Source: Rhizoclosmatium globosum (Eukaryota; Chytridiomycota; Chytridiomycetes; Chytridiales; Chytriomycetaceae). From it: DNA of 64,000 nucleotides. Both the position numbers and the translations under genes were made by a program. The stretch spans positions 1-64,000 of the forward strand of contig MCGO01000037.1 in assembly GCA_002104985.1 (NCBI GenBank). Reading direction: 5' to 3'. Below, one piece after another: positions 44,608-55,917 of this stretch; position 1 is the first letter of the stretch, and each line of letters starts with the position of its first letter. The notes beneath the pieces are model-generated. The model ran no database searches, was not told where the DNA came from, and saw only the letters and a list, made by a program, of their open reading frames with translations.

Positions 44608-45512
44608 ATGGCCCCTCGAAAGCAAAGCAAGAAGACAACTGCCAAAGCTACCACCACCACCACCACCACTGGAGTCGCAGTTCCAGCATGCTACTCGTTC
44701 AACTGTACCCACGATGAAGGAAGTGCCTGTTACTCGTACGACCACCTTCACGCCCACCTTCAACCAACTACTTCAACTAAAACTGCCTCAACACGCACCT
44801 CCTCTAAACCCTCTTCAACTACTACTACTACTAAAGCTACTGAGTCACCCGTATCCTCTCGTCCAAAGAGAGGCCGTGCTGCCTCAAAACAGACAACTGA
44901 ACCAGAAACTGAACATGACGACGATAACAACGAAGACGATGACAACGACGACGAAGAGCCAAAACAAAAGAAACAAAAACAATCAAAACTCACAATCGGA
45001 GACTCAATCCCATCCGACTTTCCCTCCCTCTTCACCCAATCCCACGAACCCTTTTCTCTCTATGAAGCCGCACAAGAGTCCGGCCTCGTTCTCTTTGTTT
45101 ATCCAAAGGCAAACACGCCGGGATGCACGAATCAGGCGTGTGCGTACAGAGACAACTTTGAAAAGTTTGGGGAAAAGGGGTTTAAAGTGTATGGAGTGTC
45201 GGCGGACTCGGAAAAGAGTTTGAGTGGGTGGAAGGCGAAGCAAGGGTTTCAGTATGACTTTGTTTCGGTAAATATCTTGGTTTTTTTCCCCCATTCAGTT
45301 GTTGTGATATGCTTACGCATTTCTATTTGTTTGTATAGGACACTAAGAAGCAGATCCTTTCGCTTTTTGGTCTGACAAAGCCAGGTGCTGGGTCAGGAAT
45401 TATTCGATCCCATGTTGTGATTGCGAAGGGCGGTAAAGTAGTGCACACGAAGATTCCTACCCCTGCCAAGGAGTCTTGGAGTGACGCGTTGGAAGCCATT
45501 GAGAAGCTTTGA
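44608..45512 (+). CDS. PrxQ/BCP-type peroxiredoxin with long basic-acidic N-terminus
   Basis: Two exons (44608-45267, 45339-45512), 277 residues. The C-terminal ~150 residues are an atypical 2-Cys or 1-Cys peroxiredoxin: FVYPKANTPGCTNQACAYRD with the peroxidatic Cys in TPGCT and the resolving-position Cys five residues on, then GVSADSEKSLSGWKAKQGF and RSHVVIAKGGKVV. The N-terminal ~120 residues are Thr-rich, then PKRGRAAS and an Asp/Glu run (DDDNNEDDDNDDEE), with basic clusters suited to nuclear import as in yeast Dot5. It reduces H2O2 and alkyl hydroperoxides with thioredoxin. Around codons 25-50 another frame also looks plausible, so the exact N-terminus is unsure. Confidence 0.88.
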
Positions 45513-45720
45513 TTTCTACGGCGTTATTGAGAGTCTAGAGCTGATTGGTGACGTGGGTGATTTATTTTTTTTAGTTTACGTTCAGGTATATTGTTTTCGT
45601 CCAGACTTGAGATTGATTTGTATCAATTTAAAAAAGATAATAAACGATGTTCTTTTGATATATCAAATGAAACGTAAAATGGAATACTTCTCCAAGACAC
45701 TCTTAGTTCGAGCTCCAACA

Positions 45721-46407
45721 TTAAACTGGAACAACAACTCGACCAATCTTTGAAGAAGTCTCAGAAGGAGTCCACGGCTTCGACTCAAACGGAGTCTTTC
45801 TCTCCACAGGAACAACCTCCGGCCCCTCCCAAACAACACTCGTCACATCCCGATCCACAACCAAAACCGACTCCAACTCAACCCTCTCCCTCGGCAAATA
45901 CAACGTAACATTCGCAACCAAACTCCTCCCCGGAATCCAATCCCACCCTTGATCACACATGTATATCGTTGGATACCTCACCAACACAAACAACGTCCCA
46001 TTCACAACTTCAGAATGCACACTGATGCTCTGCCCGCTCCTCCACGCCTGTGCTTCAAAGCAGTTTGAGGACACGGTTGTGAGGACTTGTGGGTACGGAA
46101 TCCAGTCTTCAGGGCCGTAGCGGACGTTGTAGTCTGTTTTGATGAGGAGGCCTGTTTCGCCGTGGTAGTGGGGCAGCGAGACGGTGCGGACTACGACTTT
46201 GGTGAAGGGGGCCGCGATTACGTGCGGGAAGACAGGGCTGGTGAGGATTGGGGGGAAGTAGTGGGCGTAGGCGGCAAGGGCTGTGGTGGCAGTTAGGGCA
46301 AAGAAGATGCCGAGAATGGCGTGTTTGTGCTTCGAGAGCCAGGATTGCTTGGTTCCGGCTGCGGCAGTAATTGTTTCATGACTGAGGAGGGGTGTGCTTT
46401 CATCCAT
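45721..46407 (-). CDS. Single-pass membrane protein with dileucine signal, unknown family
   Basis: A single exon of 228 residues. The N-terminus MDESTPLLSHE contains an acidic dileucine motif (D/E-xxx-LL type) typical of endosome or vacuole sorting. Basic SKHKH comes before one membrane helix (AILGIFFALTATTALAAYAH). The ~170-residue rest would be luminal, with a possible N-glycosylation site (NGT, NVT) and two Cys (SNCF, YMCDQG). It resembles fungal late-embryogenesis-like or type II vacuolar membrane proteins in layout only; no family was assigned. Confidence 0.6.
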   Translation of the reverse strand: MDESTPLLSHETITAAAGTKQSWLSKHKHAILGIFFALTATTALAAYAHYFPPILTSPVFPHVIAAPFTKVVVRTVSLPHYHGETGLLIKTDYNVRYGPEDWIPYPQVLTTVSSNCFEAQAWRSGQSISVHSEVVNGTLFVLVRYPTIYMCDQGWDWIPGRSLVANVTLYLPRERVELESVLVVDRDVTSVVWEGPEVVPVERKTPFESKPWTPSETSSKIGRVVVPV

Positions 46408-46595
46408 TTTTTGATTGAATTTAAATTGAGGGGAGTGGTGATTACTTTAAGAGTATGTCTCGTTCATTCCTTCTATGCAAACATTTCGGATTGATATTCA
46501 CTCTGTAGTGTTTCCGAGGAGGCGTTTTTATAGTTCACATAAGGTCTCACTTGAATATTTTATTTGAATCCACTATGTTTTCATAACTTAATAAG

Positions 46596-46668
46596 GGGCC
46601 TTATGGTCTAGTAGTATGATTCTCGCTTTGGGTGCGAGAGGTCCCGGGTTCAATTCCCGGTGAGGCCC
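46596..46668 (+). tRNA. tRNA-Pro (anticodon UGG)
   Basis: The cloverleaf is complete: acceptor GGGCCTT pairs with GAGGCCC (one G-T), the D arm is tggtctagtagtatgatt, the anticodon stem is CTCGC/GCGAG with loop TTTGGGT (anticodon TGG), and the T arm is CCGGG TTCAATT CCCGG. No intron. A T-run (ccctttt) directly follows and can serve as the Pol III terminator. Confidence 0.97.
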
Positions 46669-46842
46669 TTTTGCAATTTTTCCTAATGATTCCTGCACTT
46701 TTATTACAATGTGGAGGAGGAAATGACGAGAGCGCTCTATAAATAGCAGATTGCATTGACAGCTTAGCAATTTTCATGATAAACAAACAACATAAAGTCC
46801 ATACAAACATAATAAACTGTTCCAGCATTTACTCCTGATCAT

Positions 46843-47872
46843 TTATTGTACTGGCTTCTCAATGATGGATTCCTTACTTCCTGCAGCCGTTCGCTGAGCG
46901 GATGCACCAGCCTTCACTCCATAATTTCCGTGTACAAACGCAGCCAACCTTGAACGTCTGTACGTCCGAACCCACTCATGCATCTTCAGATCCTTTTCCA
47001 AGCCAATCACAACTTCGTCATGCAAGTCCCCGCGTCCATCCCACTTCCACGGTTTTTCCTGTTCCTCCACTTTCCTGACTTCCTGCAACAACCGTTCCCT
47101 ATATGCACGACTCTCTGTGAATTTCACTCGCCCCGTATCGAGCAGAGTTTGCACACGTCCACCGACAGTAACAGCTCTCCAAGCACCCGCAATACGCCAG
47201 GCAAGGTATACAAAGACGACATTAAAGATCGGAAGCATGAATTTAGCGAGAAAGAGAGCAGGTGGAAAGACGAGAACAGTCCAAAGGAACAGCGACTTTT
47301 TGCTTTCGTTACGTGTTTGGAGGAACTGGTTCAATTGGTGTTTGACAGTCCTCAAATCGACGCCTTGAGGATAAATAAACTCCATCTACATTTAAATTAA
47401 TTACACCTTCTATTAAAATGCCGAAACAAACCTGCAAACACCGCAACGGAATCCCTCTAAAAAACCACTCCGCATCAACGCCCCGCCTCGTCCCGACCTC
47501 ATTCCCCTTCTCATAGACCCATTTCCGCAGCTTCGAATTCGGCGAGTCCTTTCCCGAATCGGCATCTGCTTTCACACGCGCACCGAGGCCGTTGTGCCAT
47601 TCGGCGGCAACAAGGTCCCACATTTGGAAGCGCCACTTTCTGAATGCGAAACCGGCGATGATCAGCGTTCGTTCGGCTGCGTTTGCGGGCACGGGAAGGC
47701 GTGGATGCATTGAGAGTGTTCCGTTGAGCGCTGGGAGGATGTATACCTGCGTGAAGAGCGGGTACGTGGGGAGGGTTGCGAAGGGGCGTGGTGGGAAGGC
47801 TGGTGTGGCTGGAGCAGGAGGTGGTGGTGATGTTGGTTTGGCTGTTGAGAACAGCCGGCGGAAGTGGTGCAT
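46843..47872 (-). CDS. Mitochondrial K+/H+ exchange-related protein (Mit_KHE1 family)
   Basis: Two exons (47432-47872 and 46843-47385), 327 residues. The N-terminus MHHFRRLFSTAKPTSPPPP looks like a mitochondrial presequence. Then WRFQMWDLVAAEWHNGLGAR and VEFIYPQG-like MEFIYPQGVDLRTVKHQLNQ. A membrane region (FLWTVLVFPPALFLAKFMLP) with IFNVVFVYLAWRIAGAWRA matches the PNxPFFYxxFRxxSHxRA pattern of the family (yeast YDL183C). Reported for the family: inner-membrane proteins involved in K+/H+ exchange. The ATG of exon 2 is internal, not a start. Assignment rests on motif resemblance by eye. Confidence 0.75.
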
Positions 47873-47978
47873 TTGTGGAAAGATTAAAAAATGAATAAAT
47901 GACAGGAATGTTATGTTCCACTCAGAAGCCTTTATGAATGATAGAAAGGAAGAGGGCTACTTAAACTTCAATCTAAGC

Positions 47979-48281
47979 TCACAGCACAAGCACAGTAAAG
48001 ACGACAACCAAAAGCTCGGATATCGTCTGAGTTGTAGTTGCAGCTCCCACGACCACATTCACGTTCAAAGAAGGTGTAGAAGTCTTAACAGATGATTTCG
48101 TGGAAACTGGAAAGTTTTGGACGTCAGTTGCGGTTTGATCAGCCGTTGAAACCACAACTGCAGAGGCAGCCGCAGTTTTCAACACCGTCGGAAGAACCAA
48201 TCTTGTCTGAATTCTTGTAGCCTTTAAAGAAGTAGCAGATGTGGCTGACGGCAGGGTACTCTCAATAACTGGTGAATTCAT
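47979..48281 (-). CDS. Orphan GPI-signal-like tail, possible fragment of a surface protein
   Basis: 100 residues, Ser/Thr/Val-rich, ending SLNVNVVVGAATTTQTISEL and LVVVFTVLVL. The ending resembles the C-termini of the two GPI-type surface proteins (STRFNVVIGGARSTLISAIV and QKLNIVVSKASMVFVSTF). There is no signal peptide and no globular domain. Either a C-terminal relic of a third family member or a short anchored protein with an unseen first exon. Confidence 0.4.
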   Translation of the reverse strand: MNSPVIESTLPSATSATSLKATRIQTRLVLPTVLKTAAASAVVVSTADQTATDVQNFPVSTKSSVKTSTPSLNVNVVVGAATTTQTISELLVVVFTVLVL

Positions 48282-48623
48282 TTACACCATTATTTCATGA
48301 AATGGTAATGAAAGACCTACAAATGAAAAGATTTACATTTTTATAGCCTGGATATAAAAATATTCAAAATCCGAACTTCTATTTTCTCGCTTATTAAACT
48401 GAATTTGTTCCATTAATAAATTGTGCCGAGTGTAAATCCCAAAGAATGAATCAACCAGTCTGCTATAAAGAGCCAAACAATTTCAACAAAGACTCACCAA
48501 AAAAGAATCGCGTCACAAAGCGACACTTTGTAAATTGCCGACATAACCAATTCAACCACACCAATCCCGCCAACTCCGGCTGCACCCAGTATCTCCAGTC
48601 AAGAATACGCAGTACTCGGTCTC

Positions 48624-49659
48624 ATGGTCGGAAACACGCTTGAAGTCGCGATTGGAGGAATAGTTTCGATCATTATATTCCACTTCTCTGGAACCACCCC
48701 CGGCAAAGGATCCATGAAAATCAACTGGACGTCCCTCCTCATGATCAATTTCAACATTTCCGCGATTATTTACATGGGTTGGTTTATCGCGGCCTGGTCA
48801 CTGGATGGATCCAACTGCGTTATTGGGAGTATTTTGGATAATGCAGCGAGTCACTACTTTTACCTGAGTTTTGATATTTTTATTCTTTTCAAGACGTGTG
48901 TGATTAGTGGGTATAACAAGATTGTTGTGATTCTGGCGGCTATGATTTATTTGAATCGGATGAGTTGGTCGGCACTTGATGTTATTAAGTCTGGAGGGTC
49001 TTGGGATCCTGATGCTCAGTCTTGTAATTACTTTGTACGTACGTAAAATGTCTTTGTCTCGGTTTTTTAAATTGTCTTGTAGCAATTTCCATTGTCAGGG
49101 TTGGGGTACAATGCTTCTGACATTATCACGGACTTGTTCGCTTCTGTTGTATCGGTTATCTTTACGCTTAAGCATGTCAAGGCGGGATTTAATAAGATTG
49201 GACAGGTTATTATGCAAGAGAACGGTTTGGTGTTCATTTTCAAGATTATAAGGTACTGATCCAGTTAACTGTACAGTTCTACGTAGTGGTATCATGTTGG
49301 GAGTCAATTGCTTCGAAATGTATGCTTCGTTCAAAGTTACGGATCCGTTCCTCACTTTGATGGCATACATGATTCAAAACTACACATGTAACTCTTACTC
49401 TTTTTAGCCTTCCCAATCTTGACTGACGATAAATCACTTAGACACTCGCTGCTTGAATCTCGAAATTATGTGGTAAGTATTGACATATTCTTCGCAGACT
49501 TGGTGTATTTAATACTAGGCTTCCCCAACCAGGATTGGAGTTCGCAGACGAAGTGCAAAGACTGGCAAAAAACAAGCAGATTCAAGCAACAGTACTTCCT
49601 TTTTCTCAAAGTTTACGAAAGCGTTCACGCGTTCTGAACTGAACACCACTGAAGGATGA
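48624..49659 (+). CDS. Seven-helix membrane protein, copy 1, 5' ATG lost
   Basis: Five exons paralogous to 50011-51151. Helices include LMVGNTLEVAIGGIVSIIIF, INWTSLLMINFNISAIIYMG, HYFYLSFDIFILFKTCVI, IVVILAAMIYLNRMSW, ASDIITDLFASVVSVIF, SGIMLGVNCFEMYASF and PFLTLMAYMI. The tail is basic (RRRSAKTGKKQ) and ends ELNTTEG. In copy 2 the protein begins MNVTSTTNTT; here the aligned region reads IADITNSTTPIP with no ATG and a stop upstream. Met 48624, just before helix 1, is therefore the first usable start. All splice sites and the rest of the frame look intact. No known receptor family was recognised. Confidence 0.7.
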
Positions 49660-50010
49660 AGTGAAAGTGATAAAAGTTTTTTGGAGCTTATTTTGCGGAT
49701 GTCATCATTTTAAAACGTTAAAGTAAGAATAAATCATTCTCTTTCCCCATTAATGTCGCCTGAGCACGTCTTTGGGACATTCCTTGAACAGCACATTGAC
49801 AGAATTATCCACTCATACTCGAAGCAGTGGCATCTTACTCATGAAGTCGTCATCATTTTTTCATCTCCTTTGTTACATTTATCCTTTGTGCCGACTGTAA
49901 ATCTCAAAGAATCACTTCAACTGTCAGAAGTCAAATCGGCACAATATAAACAAAGACTTCTGAGGTAGAAACTTCGCAACAAAGACCAGTATTTCCATCT
50001 AATTGCCAAA
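49660..50010. other. Intergenic between the two seven-helix genes
   Basis: 351 bp. Parts near 49880-49960 resemble the region before copy 1 (tgtgccgactgtaaatctcaaagaat against tgtgccgagtgtaaatcccaaagaat at 48421), so the tandem duplication included the promoter. Confidence 0.6.
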
Positions 50011-51151
50011 ATGAATGTTACTAGCACGACGAACACAACTCTCCCAACAGCACCTGCACCACCCAGCATATCAAACCAACAATTCGCCGTTCTCGGACTC
50101 ATGGTTGGAAACACGCTCGAAGTCGCGATCGGCGGAATCATATCCATCGGGATATTCCACCTCTCCGGAGAGAACCCAGGCAAAGGATCCATGAAAATCA
50201 ACTGGACGTCCCTCCTCATGGTCAACTTCAATTTCGCCGCTATAATCTACATGGCGTGGTTTATTGCGGACTGGTGGCTTGATGGATCCAACTGCGTGAT
50301 TGGAAGTATTTTGGATAACGCAGCGAGTCACTACTTTTATTTGAGTTTTGATTTGTTTATTCTTTTCAAGACGTGTGTGATTAGTGGGTATAATCGGGTT
50401 GTGGTTGTGATGGCTGCGGTTATTTATTTGAATCGGACGAGTTGGTCTGCACTGGATATTGCAAAGTCTGGAGGCTCTTGGGATCCTGATGGGCAGCTTT
50501 GTAGTTATGTTGTAAGTATATATATAAGCTTTCAAGTTGTAGGTTTTGTTGGATTTACTTAACGAAATTCAATTGTGTGCAGCAATTCCCTTTGTCTGGG
50601 TTGGGGTACAATGCATCTGACATAATCACGGATTTATTTGCCTCTGTTGTATCAGTAATCTTTACGCTTAAGCATATCAAGTCTGGATTTAACAAGATCG
50701 GTCAAGTCATAATGCAAGAAAACGGTTTGAATTTGGTTTGCGTTGACTACCCTTTGAAACTCAATCCACTCCACCAGTTCTTCGAAGTCTCATCATGCTC
50801 GGTGTGAATTGTTTCGAAATGTATGCATCGTTTACAATCACCAGTCCATTCCTCACCCTGGTTGCGTATATGATCCAAAACTATACTTGTGAGGAGATCA
50901 CCAAACATATACTCCAAAACTCATATTTTTAATATACAGATACGCGTTGTTTGAATCTTGAAATCATGTGGTAAGTATACTGCCTGACTCGTCGAAGGTA
51001 TTTATAACATTTTGATTCAAACAGGATTGGAGTTCGCCGTCGCAGTGCAAAGACGGGTAAAAAGCAAGCTGGTTCTAGTAACAGTACATCCTTCTTTTCC
51101 AAGGTTGTCAAGGCTTTCTCTCGCTCTGAAATGAGTCACGCCGAGGCATAA
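50011..51151 (+). CDS. Seven-helix membrane protein, copy 2
   Basis: Starts MNVTSTTNTTLPTAPAPPS (possible N-glycosylation, outside), then seven hydrophobic helices in the same order as copy 1. Conserved pieces: GKGSMKINWTSLLM, DGSNCVIGSILDNAASHYFY, LFKTCVISGYN, GGSWDPDGQLC and QFPLSGLGYNASDIITDLFA. The cytosolic tail IGVRRRSAKTGKKQAG...SRSEMSHAEA is basic and Ser-rich, as for a phosphorylated receptor tail. Around 50735 the reading needs one extra T before the intron to keep frame (NF|VLRSLIMLGVN). Topology is GPCR-like, but no class signature (DRY, NPxxY, bacteriorhodopsin Lys) is seen. Likely plasma membrane; ligand unknown. Confidence 0.72.
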
Positions 51152-51324
51152 TTTGATTCGTTAATGTCCTTTCTTTTACGCGTTTTCCCATACATTTCCA
51201 TACTTTATTATACCATGCAGTCCTAAATACATCATTTATTCCATCTGATTAATGCATTATGTATTTGTTCCATTGATTTCTGTCCGAAATTGACCAACAG
51301 CATCCAACCCGAAAGCAACAAACG

Positions 51325-54300
51325 ATGCCCATTGTCGTGACGGCCACCGGACTCGAAGTTGACGAACGAGTAAGAAGCAAAACAAAACAAAACAAAAAGA
51401 AAGAGAGAAACTAAGACAAGAACCAGGCGCACGTTGAGTCTTCGTGCACAACAATTGGAGCAGTCTACTCGCCCTCTCTCACCCAGTCAACAACCCACTT
51501 GATTGCAACTGGTCCCGGTTCAGAGAAGTACAGGGTACTTTGAGCTATTGTCTAGTCTATCCATAGGAGCAATCTTACCCTACTCTCTCTCTCTCTCTCT
51601 CTCTTTCAACTTGTTCAAACTTGAATAGGTTGCCAGCTCAAAACTCAAGATTCCCATCGTTCGACCGTCCTGGATTGAAGCCTGTCTCGCAATCTATTCG
51701 AGGGTAAAGCGGCCTCTGAGCGTCGACGAGATTGAAGAGGTTTGGCTGAAGGGGGCTCCGAATCCATCAAAACCAATCCTCAAAAACAGGTCACCCAAAT
51801 CCACAAAATAAAATGCCTCGATGGCCAAGTCGTTTGCGTGACTGGATTTCCTCTTGAACAGCGAAACAGAATTGAGGCGTTGGCAAAGGCTCTTGGCGCT
51901 CGATTCAACTCGGATTTGACAAAGGAATGCACTCACTTGATTGCTCTGGCGGCATCGGGGAAGAAGTTTGAATTTGCCGTGAAAAATGGGATTCGGGTGG
52001 TGGATATGAAGTGGATTGACAAGTGTGCGGAAGTGAATGGTGCGTGTGTCCCTCTTTTCACTGTTACTTGACCATTGTATAGAATGCTTGAGCGAAAAAT
52101 CATTTCCGATCGGCGTTTCCAATGATGACCTTGCGGGACCGATTGCAATCAGTATGTCATCTTGAAAACCACTCCTTAGCTGATATTCCCCCAGAACTAG
52201 AACCTTCAGCTGCATCTAATACCACAGCAACAGCGGTACCTCGTGTTCCTGCTCCAATCTCTATTCCCATTCCCACAGCAGTATCGAAACCTCAACCGCA
52301 ACCAGAAACCTTTCCTCAACCAAAACAAATAACTCCAATCATGCCGCGTCTTTCGACAATCAAGAAACAAATAGACCCAGACTCATCCTTCACAAATTCT
52401 CCCACTCTCCTACAACAAGCAACTCGAAAATCAACAGCTCCATCAGATTCTCGAAAATCACTCGCCCCTACATCCCGAAAATCCCTCTCCGCCGTACCCT
52501 CCCAAAAGAATCCACGTGCATCTATGAAGCCATCCCAAAAACGGTCGCGAAAATCCATGATTTCAGATTCATTCTATACAGCCTCTTGTTCACGAAATAC
52601 CAATGCCGCAGGAACGAGTACACTATTTGAAGGGCTCATATTCTTGATTCAAGGGTTTGATGGACAGGATACAGAGATATTGAGCGATGAAGTTCAATTA
52701 CATGATGGCGAGATTGCTCATACACTCAACGGGCTTCGGGAAGCACTTCGCGTGCGTGGTGGAGGTACTGGAGTCGTTATTGTGCCGTTAGGTGTTGGAC
52801 CGGTAGGCGACGTGGACGGACTCACTGTCGTTAGTGAGTGTTGGATTGAACGGTGTATAGAGGATTCATCCGTCCACGCGTTTGATGGAATCGTTCTCTT
52901 TCGTGGTGTCAAGTATGCTCCGCCGCAGGGAACGTTTTGTGTAGGGATTACGGGGTATGAAGGGCTTGATCGGGAACAGATTCGGAAACTGGTTTGTGCG
53001 ATGGGTGGATCGTTTACGGAGAGTTTGTCGAGGAAGAATACGCATTTGATTGCGCACAGTGATGCGGGGCAGAGTATGAAGGTTGTCAGGGCGAGGGAGT
53101 GGGGGGTTACAGTTGTTTCTGTTGATTGGTTGTTTGGTTGTGCGGAGCGGGGTGTGTTGGTGTGGCCTTTGCCTATTGAGGAGGTTGGGGATGTTACTGT
53201 TGAGGAAATTCAGATGGATGAAGTAGAGGAGGTTCGAGAGATGGATGGGAATTCGAGGAAGGAGAATGTAGCTGATGCAAGCCGGTTTGACGTGTCGATG
53301 CGAATGGAGGATTCAGTAGTGCTCAAGTGTAATCGAGAAGATCTGCCATCAACGCCAGTGATACCGAATGTAGGCAGAAAATCAATCACGCCTGTAATAT
53401 CCATTGCTTCCAAAAAGCAATCGACACCAGTGATACCGAAAGCGACATCTCGAATATCAAAAGTACCGAGTCCAGCCCAGCCCCAAGTTTCTGTTCCAAT
53501 GGATACAGAGTCAATCTTACCTCGAGCACTCACACAAGAATCTCATCAAATCGATCCTCCTATTTCAAAACCTCAGCCAGTAAAACCCGAACCCATTAAA
53601 AAATCTGTGTCCCCTCCAAAGCCGATGAACGACAGTATCTCAGATGTGTGTTCTGCTCCAGTTCAGTCGAAAATGAAGCAAGTGACGGAAGACTTAATTC
53701 ACGAGGATTCTTTACCTCCAGTTGCATCTACTGCAACCAATCCAAAACCCAGGACTCCACCACGTCAAAGTATGCAACAACCGCCAGGAAAACCTGTATT
53801 TGATTTTGGGGACATGTTGAAAACCGCAAATAGTCCATGTAAGTCAGTCACATATTCAAAATTCACGTCAGTATTCTAAATCATTCGGAAATCAGCAACC
53901 GCATTACATCCAACAACCTCAACACTCGTAAACCCACCCAACTCCTCCCCATCAACATCCCTCGCCAAAACCTTTTCAACATCCCTCGCAAAAGCCACTG
54001 CAAACGTGACATCAAAAACAACGCTAGCCCCTCTCAAAGGCGTCCGTCTCTGCCTCTCCCAAAAATCCATCCCTCACAGACACGACGCAATCCGGCTCTG
54101 CAAAAATCTCGGCGCCGAGTTCCTCAACACGTACTCTGACTCATGTACACACTACGTCCAGGATAAATCCGGGGGCGGTGGGTACGAATGGAAACGGGTT
54201 CGTGACGATGAAGCGAAGGGACGCGTTAAGGTTGTTAGTTTTCGGTGGTTGGAGGTTTGTGGGGAGCGTGGGGTTTGGGTTTCTGAGGCGGAGTTTCCGT

Positions 54301-55810
54301 GGCAGATGGATTTGGGGAAGGGGTTGTGGTTGGAGGGGGGCGCGGTTTTGGATGTGGGGAGTGGAAGTGGAAGTGGAAGTGGGAGTGGGAGTGGGGCGAG
54401 TGGCAATGGGGTGGGGTTGGCGGGGAAACGGAAAAGTGAGGAGAGGAATGTGAGTTTATTGGTTTTTTGATTGTGTTGGGTTTAACGTTTTGATGAAAGG
54501 TGGCGAAGGAGACTGTATCTGTTGTGGATGTTAAGCCGAGACTGTTGGAGAAGGAAGCGGATAAGGAAAAAACAATGGCGAAGAACGACCTGAACCATGC
54601 AGAGTATTTGGACGTTCTTGGACAGTTGAAGGCGGTTGGCGCTGTTTTGAATCCGAATCAGGCGAAGAGAGTACGTGTGTTACTTCCGAAATTGTTCTCA
54701 CTAACAACAAATCAGAGCTCATGGACGAAGCGCGCTGCTGGATTAAGTCGAGGGAACTCCGATGTGGCAGCCGTAGAGCCAGCTCCCGTAAAGAAGTCAT
54801 CAACCAGCCTGCTTCCATCCGACATTCTCCAAGAACATGAAGAAGACTGTTTCACTCAAGCACCTCCTGCTGACTTGTCCCCAATGCTTCAAGATCCGTA
54901 TGGCTCAATTGTAACATACGACGATCCTCAAGCTCGAGTTGAGAAACGGCGGCTGCTAGAGCAAATACAAGGATCTAAACAATCATCTAAAGATGGAAGT
55001 GCAAGCAAACGAGCGAAAGTAAGCCCACGCACAGCAACCGTGAACTCTCGTTCAACTGCGACGCGATACTTTATGATTACCGGAATTGCTGTCAAACAGC
55101 GTGATGAAATGCGGAAGCGAATCGTCTCGCTTGGCGGTAAAGTCATTGAAAGCGATAAACATTGGAACGAAAAGTGTACACACTTGATATGTCATCAGCC
55201 TTCCTTGACGGAAAAGTGTTGTGCTGCTATTGCACGGGGACGGTGGCTTTTGAAGGCTGATTATATTGACCGGAGTTGGACTGCAGGGAAGTTCTTGGAC
55301 GAAGAGGAGTGGGAGTGGGGAGCTGGGAATGGTCAAGACACTGGTTTGTTTCCTTTACTCGCACTCGTTAGTTTAAAATCTCGCATCAAAACAGACAAGA
55401 TTGCCGTTGCAGCGAATTGGTGGCGACGGAAACTAGGAAACTACCAAAACGGGTTTCAAGACTCTGTTGCTGGCGCGTATCAAACGTGGATTGTTCTGTT
55501 GGTGATAGATTCTGGATCGAAAACGGAGAACTTTGAAAGGATATTAAAGTCGGGTGCTGCACATGTCACTCGTGTTCATTTGCCGCAGTTGACGGGGGAT
55601 CTGATAGATAAGGTATTGTTTCTGATACCATTTCCTGAAAACGATGTTAATCTCTTTCTAAAATAGAACAACTTCACGCATTGCATTACTGATTTGGCGG
55701 ATCCGAGCTCAAATCGACTGATGGTTCAACTACAACGCGAAGGAAAGATTGTGTGTGGGTTCAGTTACGTGATTGAATTCCTCAAGGATTCCGTGACAGG
55801 GAGGTTGTGA
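51325..55810 (+). CDS. TOPBP1: Multi-BRCT checkpoint/replication protein, TOPBP1-like (Rad4/Dpb11)
   Basis: About ten exons, start MPIVVTATGLEVDER. BRCT-type units in order: THLIATGPGSEKYRV...RPSWIEACLAI; VVCVTGFPLEQRNRIEALAK...MKWIDKC; after a Ser/Pro linker, FEGLIFLIQGFDGQ...ECWIERC; TFCVGITGYEGLDREQIRKL...VDWLFGC; LKGVRLCLSQKSIP...FRWLEVC; and a C-terminal pair ATRYFMITGIAVKQRDEM...ADYIDRSW and WIVLLVIDSGSK...FSYVIEFL. BRCT repeats bind phosphopeptides; this protein family links replication origins and the 9-1-1 clamp to ATR/Rad3 signalling. A (CT)n tract lies in an intron (51581-51605), and a Gly-Ser repeat (54358-54396) links two domains. Nuclear. Confidence 0.8.
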
Positions 55811-55917
55811 ATAGAAAGCCATAATAAATACATTCATAAGCTTTGTTCAATTGTTTCGGTAAAGTTGTTACTGTTCAGTACGAAAACAATGCTCCCTTTC
55901 TTCTCTTTAACTTGACA

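Noticed and set aside
47592..47894. Plus-strand ORF opposite the Mit_KHE1 first exon
   Set aside because: Gly/Ala-rich antisense; the minus strand has a presequence, motifs and a good intron.
51581..51605. (CT)n tract as a promoter GAGA-type element
   Set aside because: It lies inside an intron of the BRCT gene as the polypyrimidine stretch before the acceptor; simple repeat is enough explanation.
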